Source: Prorocentrum cordatum (lineage: Eukaryota; Sar; Dinophyceae; Prorocentrales; Prorocentraceae). From it: a stretch of DNA of 64,000 nt. Position 1 is the stretch's first letter; the number at the start of each line of letters is the position of its first letter. The DNA is taken from the NCBI GenBank assembly GCA_963575745.1, contig CAUYUJ010018302.1, forward strand, positions 17,501 to 81,500. Direction: 5' to 3'. The translations under genes and the position numbers were made by a program. This document shows positions 1 to 9,790 of the stretch, piece by piece. The notes under the pieces were generated by a model, which saw only the letters and a program-made list of their open reading frames with translations, made no database searches and was not told the origin of the DNA.

Positions 1-99
1 CGGGGGCGAGGCAAGAGGCAGGATGAGGATCCTGAAAGCAGGACAAGAGGCAGGGGTGACACAGCGTAAACCAAAGAGCGCCACCAGCAAGGAGGTGGC

Positions 100-136
<37 letters not shown>

Positions 137-141
137 GCACG

Positions 142-206
<65 letters not shown>

Positions 207-226
207 GCACGCACGCACGACGCACA

Positions 227-261
<35 letters not shown>

Positions 262-264
262 CCG

Positions 265-356
<92 letters not shown>

Positions 357-408
357 CGCACACACAGAAACACACACACACACACAGACACACACAGACA
401 CACACACA

Positions 409-472
<64 letters not shown>

Positions 473-485
473 CACACACACACAC

Positions 486-520
<35 letters not shown>

Positions 521-543
521 CACACGCACACACGCACGCACGC

Positions 544-595
<52 letters not shown>

Positions 596-600
596 CACAC
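100..600. repeat. (AC)n / (ACGC)n microsatellite
   Basis: About 500 bp of nearly pure AC dinucleotides with blocks of ACGC. It translates as Thr-His and Ala-Arg repeats in one frame, which is not a gene. Similar but shorter AC tracts occur at 1,370-1,390, 47,920-48,050 and 48,215-48,250. Confidence 0.97.
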
Positions 601-1369
601 ATTTTCTGGCGCGCGGCCACGTGCGCAGCGGCGTGGCGTAGGAAGTCGGGCGAAGAGACGCGCGCGGCTGGCCCGGATGACGCACAGTGGAGATAGTGGA
701 TACACCAAAAGTGGGGTCGACAGCATCACTCGCGAGGGGGGGAGGGGAGCGGGGGCAGACGCGAGGGGAGCTGGGGGGGGAGGCGGGGAGAGCGGGGAGA
801 CGAAGGCTGGAGCAGTGCGCAGTGCAGGCAAGAAGGATGAGGCGCAGTGACGACCCGCAGGGGCGGGGCGAGACGAGGAGGTAGGCAAACGAGAGTCATG
901 GGAAGAACAGAGGCAGGGATGAGACGGGCACACACTTTTTGGCGTCGCGGCCCTGCTCGCGGCGACAGGGCGGAGAAAGTCGTGATGCAGCGAGCGCGCG
1001 CACGAGACGGACATACGCAGACACATACGCGTTTCTGGCGTCGCGGCCACGCGCGCGGCGGCGCGGTGCAGGTCAAGTGAGGCGGGAGCGCGCGGGCCGT
1101 GCCTCCCCACGCAGCGTGGAGAAGCTGGATCTACCCTCGAGGGATCGGCAGCAGCACTCGCGAGGGGGCAGTCGCGAGGGGAGAGGGGAGAAGGGAGCGG
1201 GAGAAGACGGGGAAAGGGGGGAAGAGGGAACGAGGACGGGAAGAAGCATTGCGACAGTGACGCGCCGAGGTAGCACGCGAGGCGCAGCAGGAGGGCGGCA
1301 ACGGCAGCCGAGCAGGATGGAGAGCCGGGGCAGCGTGAGGAATCCGGGGCCAGCAGGGGGGCACCGCAC
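601..1369. repeat. GC-rich module repeated after AC tracts
   Basis: The motif GGCGTCGCGGCC, or a close variant, follows a short AC or CACA tract near 605, 940 and 1,035. A related stretch with 'GGGCGGAgAAAGTC' about 30 bp further on (about 940-1,010) recurs at 47,955-48,020. The open frames here are the usual by-product of high GC. No gene is recognised. Confidence 0.6.
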
Positions 1370-1392
1370 ACACACACACACACACACACATG

Positions 1393-1610
1393 TTTTAAGT
1401 CGGCGGCGCAGAGGAACCTCCGGCGCGGACGGCAGATGGAAGTGCCGATTGCGGACGAAGTCAGTCGAACGCGCCGTGATGAAAGGGGCAGCCACGGCCG
1501 TGCTGGCAAGCGCAAGCGGTGGAAAGATGGGGCGCTGCAGTGCAAAAGTGCAGCGGTCAGGCATCCCGCGGAGCGTAGCTCGACGCCAGGGAGGTGCAGC
1601 GGCCAAGCAT
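1393..1610 (+). repeat. Dispersed repeat family D1, copy 1
   Basis: This stretch matches 37,917-38,110 in the same orientation: a TTAAGTCGGCG start, then a GGCAGATGGAAGTGCC block, then GAACGCGCCGTGATGAA, and a later GCGCTGCAGTGC block. In the matching frame both copies read a similar peptide (here RRRGTSGADGRWKCRLRTKS, there RRSRGTSDAVGSWRCQLRTN). This may mean a decayed coding element or just nucleotide conservation. Function unknown. Confidence 0.7.
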
Positions 1611-1639
1611 CCCGCGGAGCGCACACATACACAAACATA

Positions 1640-2000
1640 CACAAACACACACACACACCGCCACTTGACGCTCCACGCCCATCAACACACCACCGCACAA
1701 TCCATCCTTTTTTCTTCACGCAACTGATTCGATATAGTATGTCATGCTCCAACGCATAGATTCGTCGTGCTCCTCGGTTCCATCATCTCCTTCATCTTCC
1801 GAGGGAATTGAGCGGTACCAAGAGCCAATACGTTGCTCCCACGAGTTGGTCCCCGCCCCATACTGCCACTGACAGCGGGTTCAGCCAGGACGGATTCGGA
1901 GAGAGGTGTCTGGCGTGTTCGCTCGCAGGTGCTTGTCATGCAACCGGTAAACCGTTGTAAACCGTTCCGGAAGCGAACTCGCGAGAGCCGCTCTTCCCAG
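1640..2000. other. Unassigned spacer before the first candidate exon
   Basis: Mixed-composition DNA with a short CACA tract at its left end. I see no gene or repeat. It ends in CTCTTCCCAG, a good acceptor (cis intron or spliced-leader trans-splice site) for the candidate exon at 2,001. Confidence 0.5.
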
Positions 2001-2128
2001 GCCGACCCCACGATGTTTACGTTCGCGCTGACGCTGGCGATCGTGGCCCTCGGCATGCTCGTGGTGGTCGCTGCGCCCAGAGCGGCGCCGAGCCCCGTGG
2101 CGGAAGGGAGGCGCCCGCAGCCTCCACG
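2001..2128 (+). CDS. MFS transporter gene, candidate first exon (N-terminal leader/TM)
   Basis: Bounded by CCCAG|G and by a GT donor (CCACG|GTGCGT). Phase 0 reads a hydrophobic segment that begins MFTFALTLAIVALGMLVVV (ATG at 2,013) and then a short Ala/Pro/Arg-rich stretch. It ends in phase 2 and joins in frame to the next exon at 4,775. The Met lies 12 nt after the acceptor, so the AG could be the spliced-leader addition site and this could be the first coding exon. The hydrophobic helix followed by a basic Pro-rich tail resembles a signal peptide or signal anchor; plastid or secretory routing is only a guess. It could instead be the last membrane helix of an upstream gene. Boundaries are inferred. 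Confidence 0.45.
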
Positions 2129-2200
2129 GTGCGTTCTCATCCAGTGCGCACCGCGGCACGCACGTTTGCCCTCTCCCAGCGTCCGCGCCCTCCAGTCGCG

Positions 2201-2386
2201 CCTTCTCCTCCGCCGCCTCCTCCTCCGCCTCCTCCTCCTCCTCCTCCTACTTCCTCCTCCTCTCCTCCTCCTCCTCCTCCTCCTCCTCCTCCTCCTCCTC
2301 CTCCTCCTCCTCCTCCTCCTCCTCCTCCTCCTCCTCCCCCGTCCTCCTCCTCCTCCTCCTCCTCCGCCTCCTCCTCCTGGGAGCTG
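2201..2386. repeat. (TCC)n microsatellite
   Basis: Imperfect TCC/CCG triplets, about 185 bp, starting about 75 bp after the donor of the candidate first exon. Long Pro, Ser, Leu or Arg frames over it are translation artefacts. Confidence 0.95.
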
Positions 2387-3424
2387 GGGGGGATCAGCAG
2401 GCGAGAGCGCAGATCGTTCGAGTCCACAGTTGGGCACCGTCTTGCGGCGCCCGTGTCCGCTGGGCACTCTGGAAACAGAACCCCTGGCTTGCGGCACTGC
2501 CTGCGGACAGTTTGAGGCGCTCGTGTCGTGCTGAAGACGTCTTCAGAACACTCGCCTCGCCTGGACCTGTTGTACAAAGCGCACTAGCTAAATATGTCCA
2601 CGGCGACCACGCCTCGTTGTTTCTGAACAGGTAGCCGCGACAATACGCTTGCAGCCACCGACACTGAATACGACAGGACCTACATGTCATCATTGCCGTT
2701 GTGATACCCAGCGCTGGTCGTTACAGGTGCTGTCGAAATGTGACTACGGAGTTGCGACGTCTCATGTACATGTCGGCAGAGTTCCCCGGGGTGGCGGGCG
2801 GCGAGATGTCGGAAGGCATCCCGACACAGTTTGTGAGTTCTTATCGTTGTGTGTCATGGTATGTTGGTGTTGCCGTTGCTGTTGATGTTACGTGTGATCA
2901 TATTCGTGTTGTTGCACGACGGAGGCACTCCATGCCGGAGGGGATTGGCGAGTCCACGTCCTTGCTCAGAGCAGACAACGCGACGTGGCATGCCCCGAGG
3001 CGCCGCCGAAACCCATCTGAAGGAGGTGAGCGCCTTGACTCATCACACACGCACCCCTTCGCTTTGCGGCTCCTCTCCCTTACGCGCACATGTTGTCTGC
3101 GCGCTGACGATACTCTGGTGGCTTGACGAAATGATCGTGGCTTGGCCGCTGGGGGAGGCCCTCGTTGCCGCGGCGTCGCCTGGCTCGAGAAAGGTTGGTG
3201 GGGGTGGCGTCTCAAAAATGTTTTGGAGTCGATGTTGAGCGGACATCAGTTGGATGGTGTATTCCCAACCCTCTTGCGTTGTGTTCTCGCTTTGCATAGA
3301 GCACTGCTCGCGGGTATCGTTCCTCTTCCCGCCTCCTCTCTCTCCTGCTTCATACCTCCGACCTGCGCCTCTCCTACCACCCAGACTCGACCTCCTGGCA
3401 TGCCAACTGCGCAACCGTCACGAC
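2387..3424. other. Intronic spacer, no gene seen
   Basis: About 1 kb of unique-looking sequence. A GTTCGAGTCC at about 2,417 resembles a tRNA B box, but no foldable tRNA surrounds it. Open frames here are short and overlap on both strands. Interpreted as intron. Confidence 0.4.
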
Positions 3425-4060
3425 TTTCGCGGGCTCTTGCGAGGCACAGCGGAGCGGGGTGCCACGGGCACCTAGTCGGCACCTCGCGGCTCCTTGGGGG
3501 GGCTGCCGATTGCACAGCTTCCAGCACGCCCGTGGGCTTCTGGAAGGCCCCAGCGGAGCGGGGGGCCACGGGCACTCGGTCGAGACTTCGCGGCTCTTTG
3601 GGGGGCTGCCAAGGGCGCAACTTCCAGAACGCTCGTGGGTTCCTGGAGAGCCCGGCAGAGCGGGGGGCCACGGGCACCCAGTCGAGACCTCGCGGCTCTC
3701 TGGGGGGGGGCTTCTAACGACGCAGCCGTCGTCACTTGCGCGGGCGGCTGGGGGGTCCAGCAGAGCGGGGATCCAGGGGCACGACCTCGCGGCCCCCAGA
3801 GGTGTTGCCAACTGCGCAACTTCCAGCACGCTCGTGGGCTCCTGGATGGCCTAGCTGAGTGGGGGCCGCGGGCACCCAGTCGATACCTCGTGGCTCCCTG
3901 GGGTGCTGCCAACGGTGCAGGTGTCGTCGCATGCGTGGGCTTCTGGGAGGTGCAGCGGAGCGGAGAGACACGCACATCCAGTCGAGACTTCGGCGACGCC
4001 CTGGGGGGTCCAAATACGCAACCGTCGTCGCTTCCGTGGAGAGTTGACATGGTCTGATGG
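3425..4060. repeat. Minisatellite of about 100-106 bp, six degenerate units
   Basis: The landmark CAGCGGAGCGGGG (or CAGCAGAGCGGGG) recurs at about 3,447, 3,551, 3,653, 3,759, 3,851 (weaker) and 3,951. It is followed each time by a GCCACGGGCACCCAGTCGA-like block and a CTCGCGGCTC block. Some units also carry AACTTCCAGCACGCTCGTGG. Overlapping open frames on both strands mirror the repeat and are not genes. Confidence 0.85.
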
Positions 4061-4774
4061 TGTTTGGCGAAGCGTTCACGAGTGTCGCAGGTAGTTTAGT
4101 GTGTTAGGTTGTAGTGAGCGGTCACGCGTTTAGCGGGCACGCGTTGAGCCAGGATTGGATATGCCTCGGGTAAGGGTTGAGGCGCCCCTGCACTTGAAAG
4201 TGATCCGTGTCCTAGAAGATAAAGGGACGGGCTAGTAAGTGAGCGGTGACTCGGGCGGGGACCCGAGTCATCTGTGAAACGGGGAGTGTGACGGAGTAAA
4301 GACATACAAGCATCATGTGATCGATCAGTCGGAATTCTTTCAAAAACAATTACACCTTGCCGGTCGGACCCACCCAAGCAGTCGTTGCAGAGTTGTTAGT
4401 ACCCAGCATATTGCGTCTGCAGCGATGTGCTCCAGGCAGGCTTGATGATCAGAAGCACGAAACTCCATGCTGCAGTGAGAAGCCAAAGAGTGTTGGGAAC
4501 GGACCACCAGACCATTTTGAATGTATGAGGGATGGAGAGGACGCGCCAGCATGAAAATAGTATGACACAAAGGCCAGAGGGAGGAAGGGAGGAGAACGAG
4601 AGCGGATGATGGAAAGGTCGGGAGAAAGGAGCCCGATATTGTCGCAGGGGTTGGCGAGGGCGGCGAAGAGAAGGTGCGCCACTGAGAAAGGAAAGGGACA
4701 GGCAGGAGCAGAGAGCCTGAGGGGTGCCGTGGCAAGAGCACGTCTGGGAGGAGCAAGCGTCGTATCGCCCCCAG
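4061..4774. other. Intron end before the TM1 exon
   Basis: About 700 bp with no repeat or reading frame I can support. It ends CGCCCCCAG, the acceptor of the next exon. Confidence 0.5.
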
Positions 4775-4856
4775 GCCAGTGCTGTGCATCTGCCTCGCCT
4801 ACATGTTCATGAGCACCCTCCTCGTGGGCTTGCACCTCGGCCTTCCGAACCCCATG
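4775..4856 (+). CDS. MFS transporter gene, TM1 exon
   Basis: Acceptor CCCCCAG|G, donor ATG|GTGGCT (GT). The first G completes an Arg codon from the previous candidate exon; 27 codons follow, beginning PVLCICLAYMFMSTLLVGLH and ending LGLPNPM. The segment is a clear membrane helix with the small-residue and Gly-rich end typical of MFS helix 1. The exon ends in phase 0 and joins to the TM2 exon at 9,311. The TM1-TM2 loop would be short for a sugar porter, so a small exon between 4.86 and 9.3 kb may have been missed. Confidence 0.6.
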
Positions 4857-5059
4857 GTGGCTGGTGGTGACGGAGACGGGGAAGCGGGAGCGGTGGAGAG
4901 AAGCGGGGGGAAGGGTTTTTGGTCCGACTGCGGGAAGTGCAGGAGCGTGCCTCCAAGGTCCTTGGGGGCGGCGCTACGACAGCAGCACGAAGAGCAGGCG
5001 ACCAAGCAGCAAGGCGCGAGCGGCGGCACCACCACCCTGGCGCCCTTGGGACGGGCGGG

Positions 5060-5336
5060 GGAGGGGAGGAGGAGGAGGAGGAGGAGGAGGAGGAGGAGGA
5101 GGTAGGGGAAAAGGAAAAGGAGGAAGAGGATAAAGAGGAAAAGGAGGAGAAAGAGGAGGAGGAGGCGGAGGAGGAGGAGGAGGCGGAGGAGCAGGAGCAG
5201 GAGGCGGAGGAGCAGGAGCAGGAGGAGAGGGAGGAGGCGGATACGGAGGCGGAGGAACAGGAGGAGGAGGAGGCGGAGGCGAAGGCGGAGGAGGAGGAGA
5301 CGCGGGGAGGGGCGGTGGAGGGGAGGCGGGGCGGCC
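5060..5336. repeat. (GGA)n purine tract
   Basis: GGA triplets with AAG, GCA and GCG variants, about 275 bp, starting about 200 bp after the donor of the TM1 exon. Glu-rich frames on + and Ser/Leu/Pro frames on minus are artefacts. Confidence 0.95.
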
Positions 5337-5507
5337 ATGGGGCAAGAGGTGAGGGGAGCGCTTGCGCCACGGGCCAGTCAAAGGACGGGGCGGCACCACC
5401 CGCGTGAACAGACCCCAGGGGGCCTGTTTCATTGGCGGCTGTCCTCGAGAGGATTGCTGCATTCCTTACTGGCCGTCAGCCCTATCTTCCTACCCTGCCT
5501 GTGCCTC

Positions 5508-5850
5508 CTGCTCCTCCTCCTCCTCCTCCTCCTCCTCCTCCTCCTCCTCCTCCCTCCTCCTTCTCCTCCTCCTCCTCCGCCTCTTCCTCCTCCTCATCAT
5601 CCTCCTCATCGTCTCATACTCGCATCCTCATCCTCATCCTCTGCTACTCCTCTCCTCCTCCTCCTCCTCCTCCTCCTCCTCCTCCTCTCCTCCTCCTCCT
5701 CCTCCTGGTTCCTGGTTCCTGACGGTTGGAGGGTCCTCTAGACGTTGTCCTCCATCTCCTCATCTTCCTCCTCCTCCTCCTCCTCATCCTCCTCCTCCTC
5801 CTCCTCCTCCTCCTCCTCCTCCTCCTCCTCCTCCCCCTCCTCGCTTCCTC
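5508..5850. repeat. (TCC)n pyrimidine tract
   Basis: Two TCC blocks (5,508-5,708 and 5,755-5,845) with TCATCC interruptions. It is opposite in strand to the GGA block 170 bp upstream, so the two could pair as an inverted triplet repeat. Confidence 0.95.
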
Positions 5851-6385
5851 TAGCTGCGGAGACCAGAATCGGTGGAGTCGGTCGTCGTGTGAGTGTCGGT
5901 GTTGCCGCCGCTGGGATAATTCCAAGCGCTGCACTAGCACCACCCTCTTGAGGCACCACAGTTCTGGGTTCTCAGATATCATAGTTGTACTTGTGCGGCG
6001 GGCATGTCGACCAGTCACTGGCCGCTCACTCCCAGGGCATAGGAGAGAAAGAAGAGGACGGAGAGGTGTAGAAATGAGATGGCGAGGAAGTTGGTTGAAC
6101 AGCTAGAGGGAGGCAGGTCAAGAAGGGACATGGCAGTGGATTGATGTGCCTTATTAGTATATGTTGTCGTGCAGCTTGTCGTGCCCACTCACGCTGCGTG
6201 CATACAGGTTGGCCGTTTAAAGTTTTTGAGAACGAAAAGGTCGGGAGGAGGGCGATTACGAGCAGGAGGTAGAGAGGGCGGAGGAGGACATGGACGAGGA
6301 GAAAGAGGAAACGACTAGAGGGGCGTGGTGGTACCGTCTCGACGTTGTCCCTCGTGGGTCGGGGGCGTCTGTGAAACCTCCAGCG
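5851..6385. other. Intronic spacer, nothing recognised
   Basis: About 530 bp of unique sequence with no supported reading frame, repeat or RNA gene. Confidence 0.4.
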
Positions 6386-6690
6386 TATACACGCATGCAT
6401 GCATACATGCACACATCCATGTTGTGTACATACATAGATGCATGCATGCAACTATGAGTGGATACTAACACGCATGCGCGTATGCATGGACGCATGCAAG
6501 CACAAACACATACAGCTATACACATATGTATACGCGTATGCATGCGCACATGCATACATATATACATGCATGTATACACATATGCATACAGACATGCATA
6601 CACCTAGACGTGCATGGATGCGTACAAACATACATGCACACAAACACACAAACAAACAAACAAACAAACAAACAAACAAACAATGACTGG
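6386..6690. repeat. ATGC/CATA-rich satellite ending in (AAAC)n
   Basis: Imperfect ATGCATGCATAC / ACACATATG repeats grade into a pure AAAC tetranucleotide array at about 6,640-6,682. Cys/Met/His-rich frames over it are artefacts. Confidence 0.9.
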
Positions 6691-6739
6691 CCTTCGGCCC
6701 ATGCCGCCACCGTGCCTGGGTTGCGGGGGTGAAGCCTAA

Positions 6740-7140
6740 TGGATGTTCGTTGGGGTCTCGTGGGAGGCTTCTCGGGGGCCTCTTGGAGGCAGCTTGGACG
6801 CCTCGTGGGGGCCGTTTGGCAGCCTCTTGCGGCCGCTTTTGGACCTATTGGGGACCTCTTGGAGCCTCTTTGGGGCCTAACCTCCTGGGCGCCTCTGGGG
6901 CCTCCTGGGGGCCTCTTGGGGCGGGGGGCTCGGATTTTCGGTTCGTGTTCCTTCTTTGGGGGCGATATCGGGGGCCTCTATGGCCGTCTGGGAGCTTCGG
7001 GAAACCGAAAAGGCGAGAACGCCAAAATCTTTGAAAAACCCATTGAAAATCAATGATTTGGGCCTCTTGGGGCCCTCTTACGACGGCCTTGAAGCTCCAG
7101 AAAATTGAAAAATTTTCCGAGCCCCCACGAGACTCCTCAG
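6740..7140. repeat. GGGGGCCTCTTGG degenerate repeat, block 1
   Basis: A short motif close to GGGGGCCTCTTGG recurs every 15-25 bp, with a CCGAAAAGGCGAGAACGCCAAAAT block near 7,005. The same style of sequence recurs at 10,625-11,000, where CGAAAAGGCGGGAAGCCAAAAT near 10,931 matches it. The two blocks are copies of one element. Confidence 0.7.
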
Positions 7141-7224
7141 GTGTGAGGACTGAGGCTCAGGGGATTGGGCAAAGGACCTGAGGACACGACCATTCCGTGC
7201 CCAGCGGCACGGTGGCGGCTATGT

Positions 7225-7400
7225 ATGTGCACAAATGTTTACACACACACACAAACACACGTATACACATATACACATGATATGTACATACTTACATATA
7301 GAAACGTGTGTATACACATACACGCAGATACAGCGACCTACACATATACATACGTCTGCACATGTACATATACATATACATACACACGTATGCGATAGAG
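7225..7400. repeat. CACATA/TACACA-rich satellite
   Basis: Alternating CA and TA hexamer-like repeats, low complexity, no coding signal. Confidence 0.85.
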
Positions 7401-7404
7401 CGCG

Positions 7405-7625
7405 TTATGTGCACGCTTGGAGGGGTGGGGGTGTTCGAACAGGTGTGGGGCCTTCAGGGGGGGGATTCGAACAGGGGGGGTGCCCCCCCCTTAAATGGCA
7501 ATGGGGGGGTTCGAACGGCCCTCCCCCCTCCCTCCCTACTGGCATCCGACGACGGCGAGCGCCAGCGCCGGCGCCGGCGCCGTCGGACAGCGACGACGAC
7601 GACGATGACGACGACGATGATCGAG
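7405..7625. repeat. G-run region with repeated TTCGAAC
   Basis: Runs of 6-8 G flank a repeated GGTTCGAAC or GATTCGAACAGG (at about 7,434, 7,468 and 7,510), ending in a CGACGACGATGA triplet stretch (7,585-7,622). The same G-run plus TTCGAACCCC pattern returns at 7,925-7,995. TTCGAAC resembles a tRNA B box, but no A box or cloverleaf is present. Confidence 0.7.
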
Positions 7626-7915
7626 CCTAAGTAGGATGCTATTAAGGCTGGATCGAGACCTAAGTAGATTCTATTAGAGCTGGATCGAGCCCTAGTAAGA
7701 TTCTATAAGAGCGCGATATAGCTATATTCTATTAGAGCTGGATTGGGCCTTAGTAGGATCCAAGTGGAGCTGGATTCAGATACAATACGATGCGACGAAT
7801 GCTTTGAAACCTTGATCCTGCTCCAATTGAATCCGGCTGGATCTGGCTGGGACTCTGAAAGTTAGATCCACTGATTGTAAGTTTCTATCCGAGCTTGGTC
7901 GGGCATTTATACGGT
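7622..7915. repeat. Degenerate tandem repeat of about 43 bp
   Basis: Four to six degenerate units built on GAGCTGGATCGAGCC, CTAGTAGGAT and TCTATTAGAGC. The unit is AT-richer than the flanks and sits between the two G-run/TTCGAAC blocks, which gives a symmetrical arrangement. No coding signal. Confidence 0.7.
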
Positions 7916-8149
7916 TCTACTAGGGGGAGGGGGGCGGGTCGATTCGAACCCCCCCCTTAGGCGGAGGGGGGGCGGTTCGAACCCCTCCCCCATTCGAAGG
8001 CAGCCACACCACCTCTGTCAGAGAGGCTGGTGTCTGGGGGGTCGGGGGGTTCCTCCAGGCGCTTCAAGTGTTTAGGGGGGGAGCTGGGTCCGACGTGTCC
8101 AGGGACTTGTTCAAAGATAAAACGTACACGAAACACGTACTGATGTCTA

Positions 8150-8706
8150 TATATAATGTATTTAAATGTGAATGCCTCTGTACATATATCATACATGCAA
8201 GCATCCGTGTGTGTACATGTGTACATGTCTACGTACATGTAATAATGTGTGGCATGTATGTACGTACGTGTGCATGTATGTATGTGCATGTGTATGTGTA
8301 CGTGTGTGTGTGTGTTTGTGACTGTGTATGTATGTGTGCTTGCTTGTATGCTTGTATATGCATGTGCATGTGTATGTATACGTGTATGTGTATGTCTTTG
8401 TGACTGATTATGTTTGTATGTATGTATGTATGTATGTTTGTTTGTATGTATGTATGTATGTATGTATGTATGTATGTATGTATGTATGTATGCTTGCATG
8501 CGCGGATGTTTGGATGTACGTATGTATGTGTTGCGTACGGGTGGATGTATGTGTGGATGTATGCATGGTTGTATCTGTGTATGGTTGTCTGTAAGTATGT
8601 GCGTATGTATGTATGTATGTATGTATGTATGTATGTATGTGTGTGTATGTATGTATGTATGTTTGTATGTATGTATGTATGTATGTATGTGTGTATGTAT
8701 GTATTA
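8150..8706. repeat. (GTAT)n tetranucleotide satellite
   Basis: TATG/GTAT arrays (pure at 8,412-8,498 and 8,604-8,705) with TGTG-rich interruptions. Met-Tyr-Val-Cys and Tyr-Ile-His-Thr frames are artefacts. Confidence 0.95.
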
Positions 8707-9310
8707 TAATTCCTTCCTCTAGCCCTCCCTCCTTCACCCTTCACCCCATCCCCAACAGGCCTCCACTTTTGTAGGTGTCCGCCGAGAAGGAGCATAATTG
8801 GCCTCTCCCCTACAGGTGGTCTCCTTGACCGAGATGCACAAGGTGACGGCGTGGCAGGTCAGACCTTGATTCCATAGTAGTTCCACCAAGTGCGCAGCAA
8901 CTCAGCATGCCAAGATTCCAGTGCTCCCACACACGATCCTGAGAATTACTGGGCTTGCGATGTTTCCTCATTGATTTGAAACATGAAGGTTGAACGGTCC
9001 TGACTTTTCCGTGCACAGAGAGAGCAGCAGAGCTCCGAGGTCGGCCCGAAGAAATGGTATCAAGAAAACAAAAGCAAAAAATGGGGAAAGGGAGACCACG
9101 GCCTCCGACGACTCGATATTTTCCGAGCCTCGGGGCCCTGAGGCTTCTCGACCCCCTCCCAGGGTCGTTCTCGGACGCTCCTGGGCTCGAAACGCTCCCG
9201 GAGGCCGAAAGTTCCCGACAGACCAAGTGCAAACTATACTCTCGAGTCCTTGGAGGTCTGGGGAAGGGGGAGGGACGAGAGAGGCGTAGCGGTCAGCACG
9301 CTCGCCGCAG
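8707..9310. other. Intron end before the TM2 exon
   Basis: About 600 bp of unique sequence. Several frames stay open because of GC content, but I see no family motif. It ends CTCGCCGCAG, the acceptor of the next exon. Confidence 0.45.
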
Positions 9311-9396
9311 GTCGGCCTGTTTGCTGGCATCGGGCCGCTCTTCACCGCCGTCGCGAGCCTCGGGGCCGGCGTCTTTGCGGACCGGTTTGGCCGCAG
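9311..9396 (+). CDS. MFS transporter gene, TM2 and motif A exon
   Basis: Acceptor GCCGCAG|GTC, donor CGCAG|GCCAGC (GC type). Phase 0 reads VGLFAGIGPLFTAVASLGAG and then VFADRFGRR. The second part is MFS motif A (G-x-x-x-D-R-x-G-R-R), the best signature of the superfamily in the loop between helices 2 and 3. The exon ends in phase 2 (AG); joining to G at 12,483 restores the Arg codon and gives GRRPLAAAS, as the family expects. The neighbouring genomic DNA would read RRPAAS without splicing, so the junction rests on the better downstream fit. Confidence 0.8.
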
Positions 9397-9439
9397 GCCA
9401 GCCGCCTCTTCCTCCCTGCCTCATCTTGTGCCTGCTCAT

Positions 9440-9790
9440 CCTTCCTCCTCCTTCTCTTCCTCCTCCTTCTCCTCCGGGCTTGGCTTTTTTTTCCCCCCCG
9501 AGGCTTTTTGTTTTTCCCCCGGGGGGGGCTCAAGGGGGGTCTGGGGGGCTTTTTTGTTCCCCCTGGGGGGGGAGGGGGGGCGGGTGGGGGGGCCGGGGGC
9601 CTCGAGGCTTTTATTTTTTCCCTCGTAGGCTTTTTCCTCCTGCCCCCAACTCCCCCGTACAACCTCCAGGCTTTCCCTTCTTCGCACTTCTACTCCCCCC
9701 CCCGCGCTCCTCTTCCTTCCCATGGCCCTCTGCTCCCCCACCCACCTCGTTGTCGTCCCCCTGCCCTCCCCTGGACCTCCTTGCCTGTCC
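9440..9790. repeat. Pyrimidine-rich and C/G homopolymer-rich tract
   Basis: Starts about 45 bp after the TM2 exon. CTTCCTCCT-type triplets are followed by long runs of C, T and G. Open frames are artefacts, and the many homopolymers make base-count errors likely. Confidence 0.75.

Noticed and set aside
100-850. 275-codon frame of Thr-His repeats on +
   Set aside because: Direct translation of the (AC)n microsatellite. The same applies to all long Glu/Gly/Arg, Pro/Ser/Leu, Cys/Met/Tyr and poly-Ser or poly-Val frames over the other microsatellites.
7430-7990. GGTTCGAAC words as tRNA B boxes
   Set aside because: They recur between G-runs with no A box or acceptor stem.
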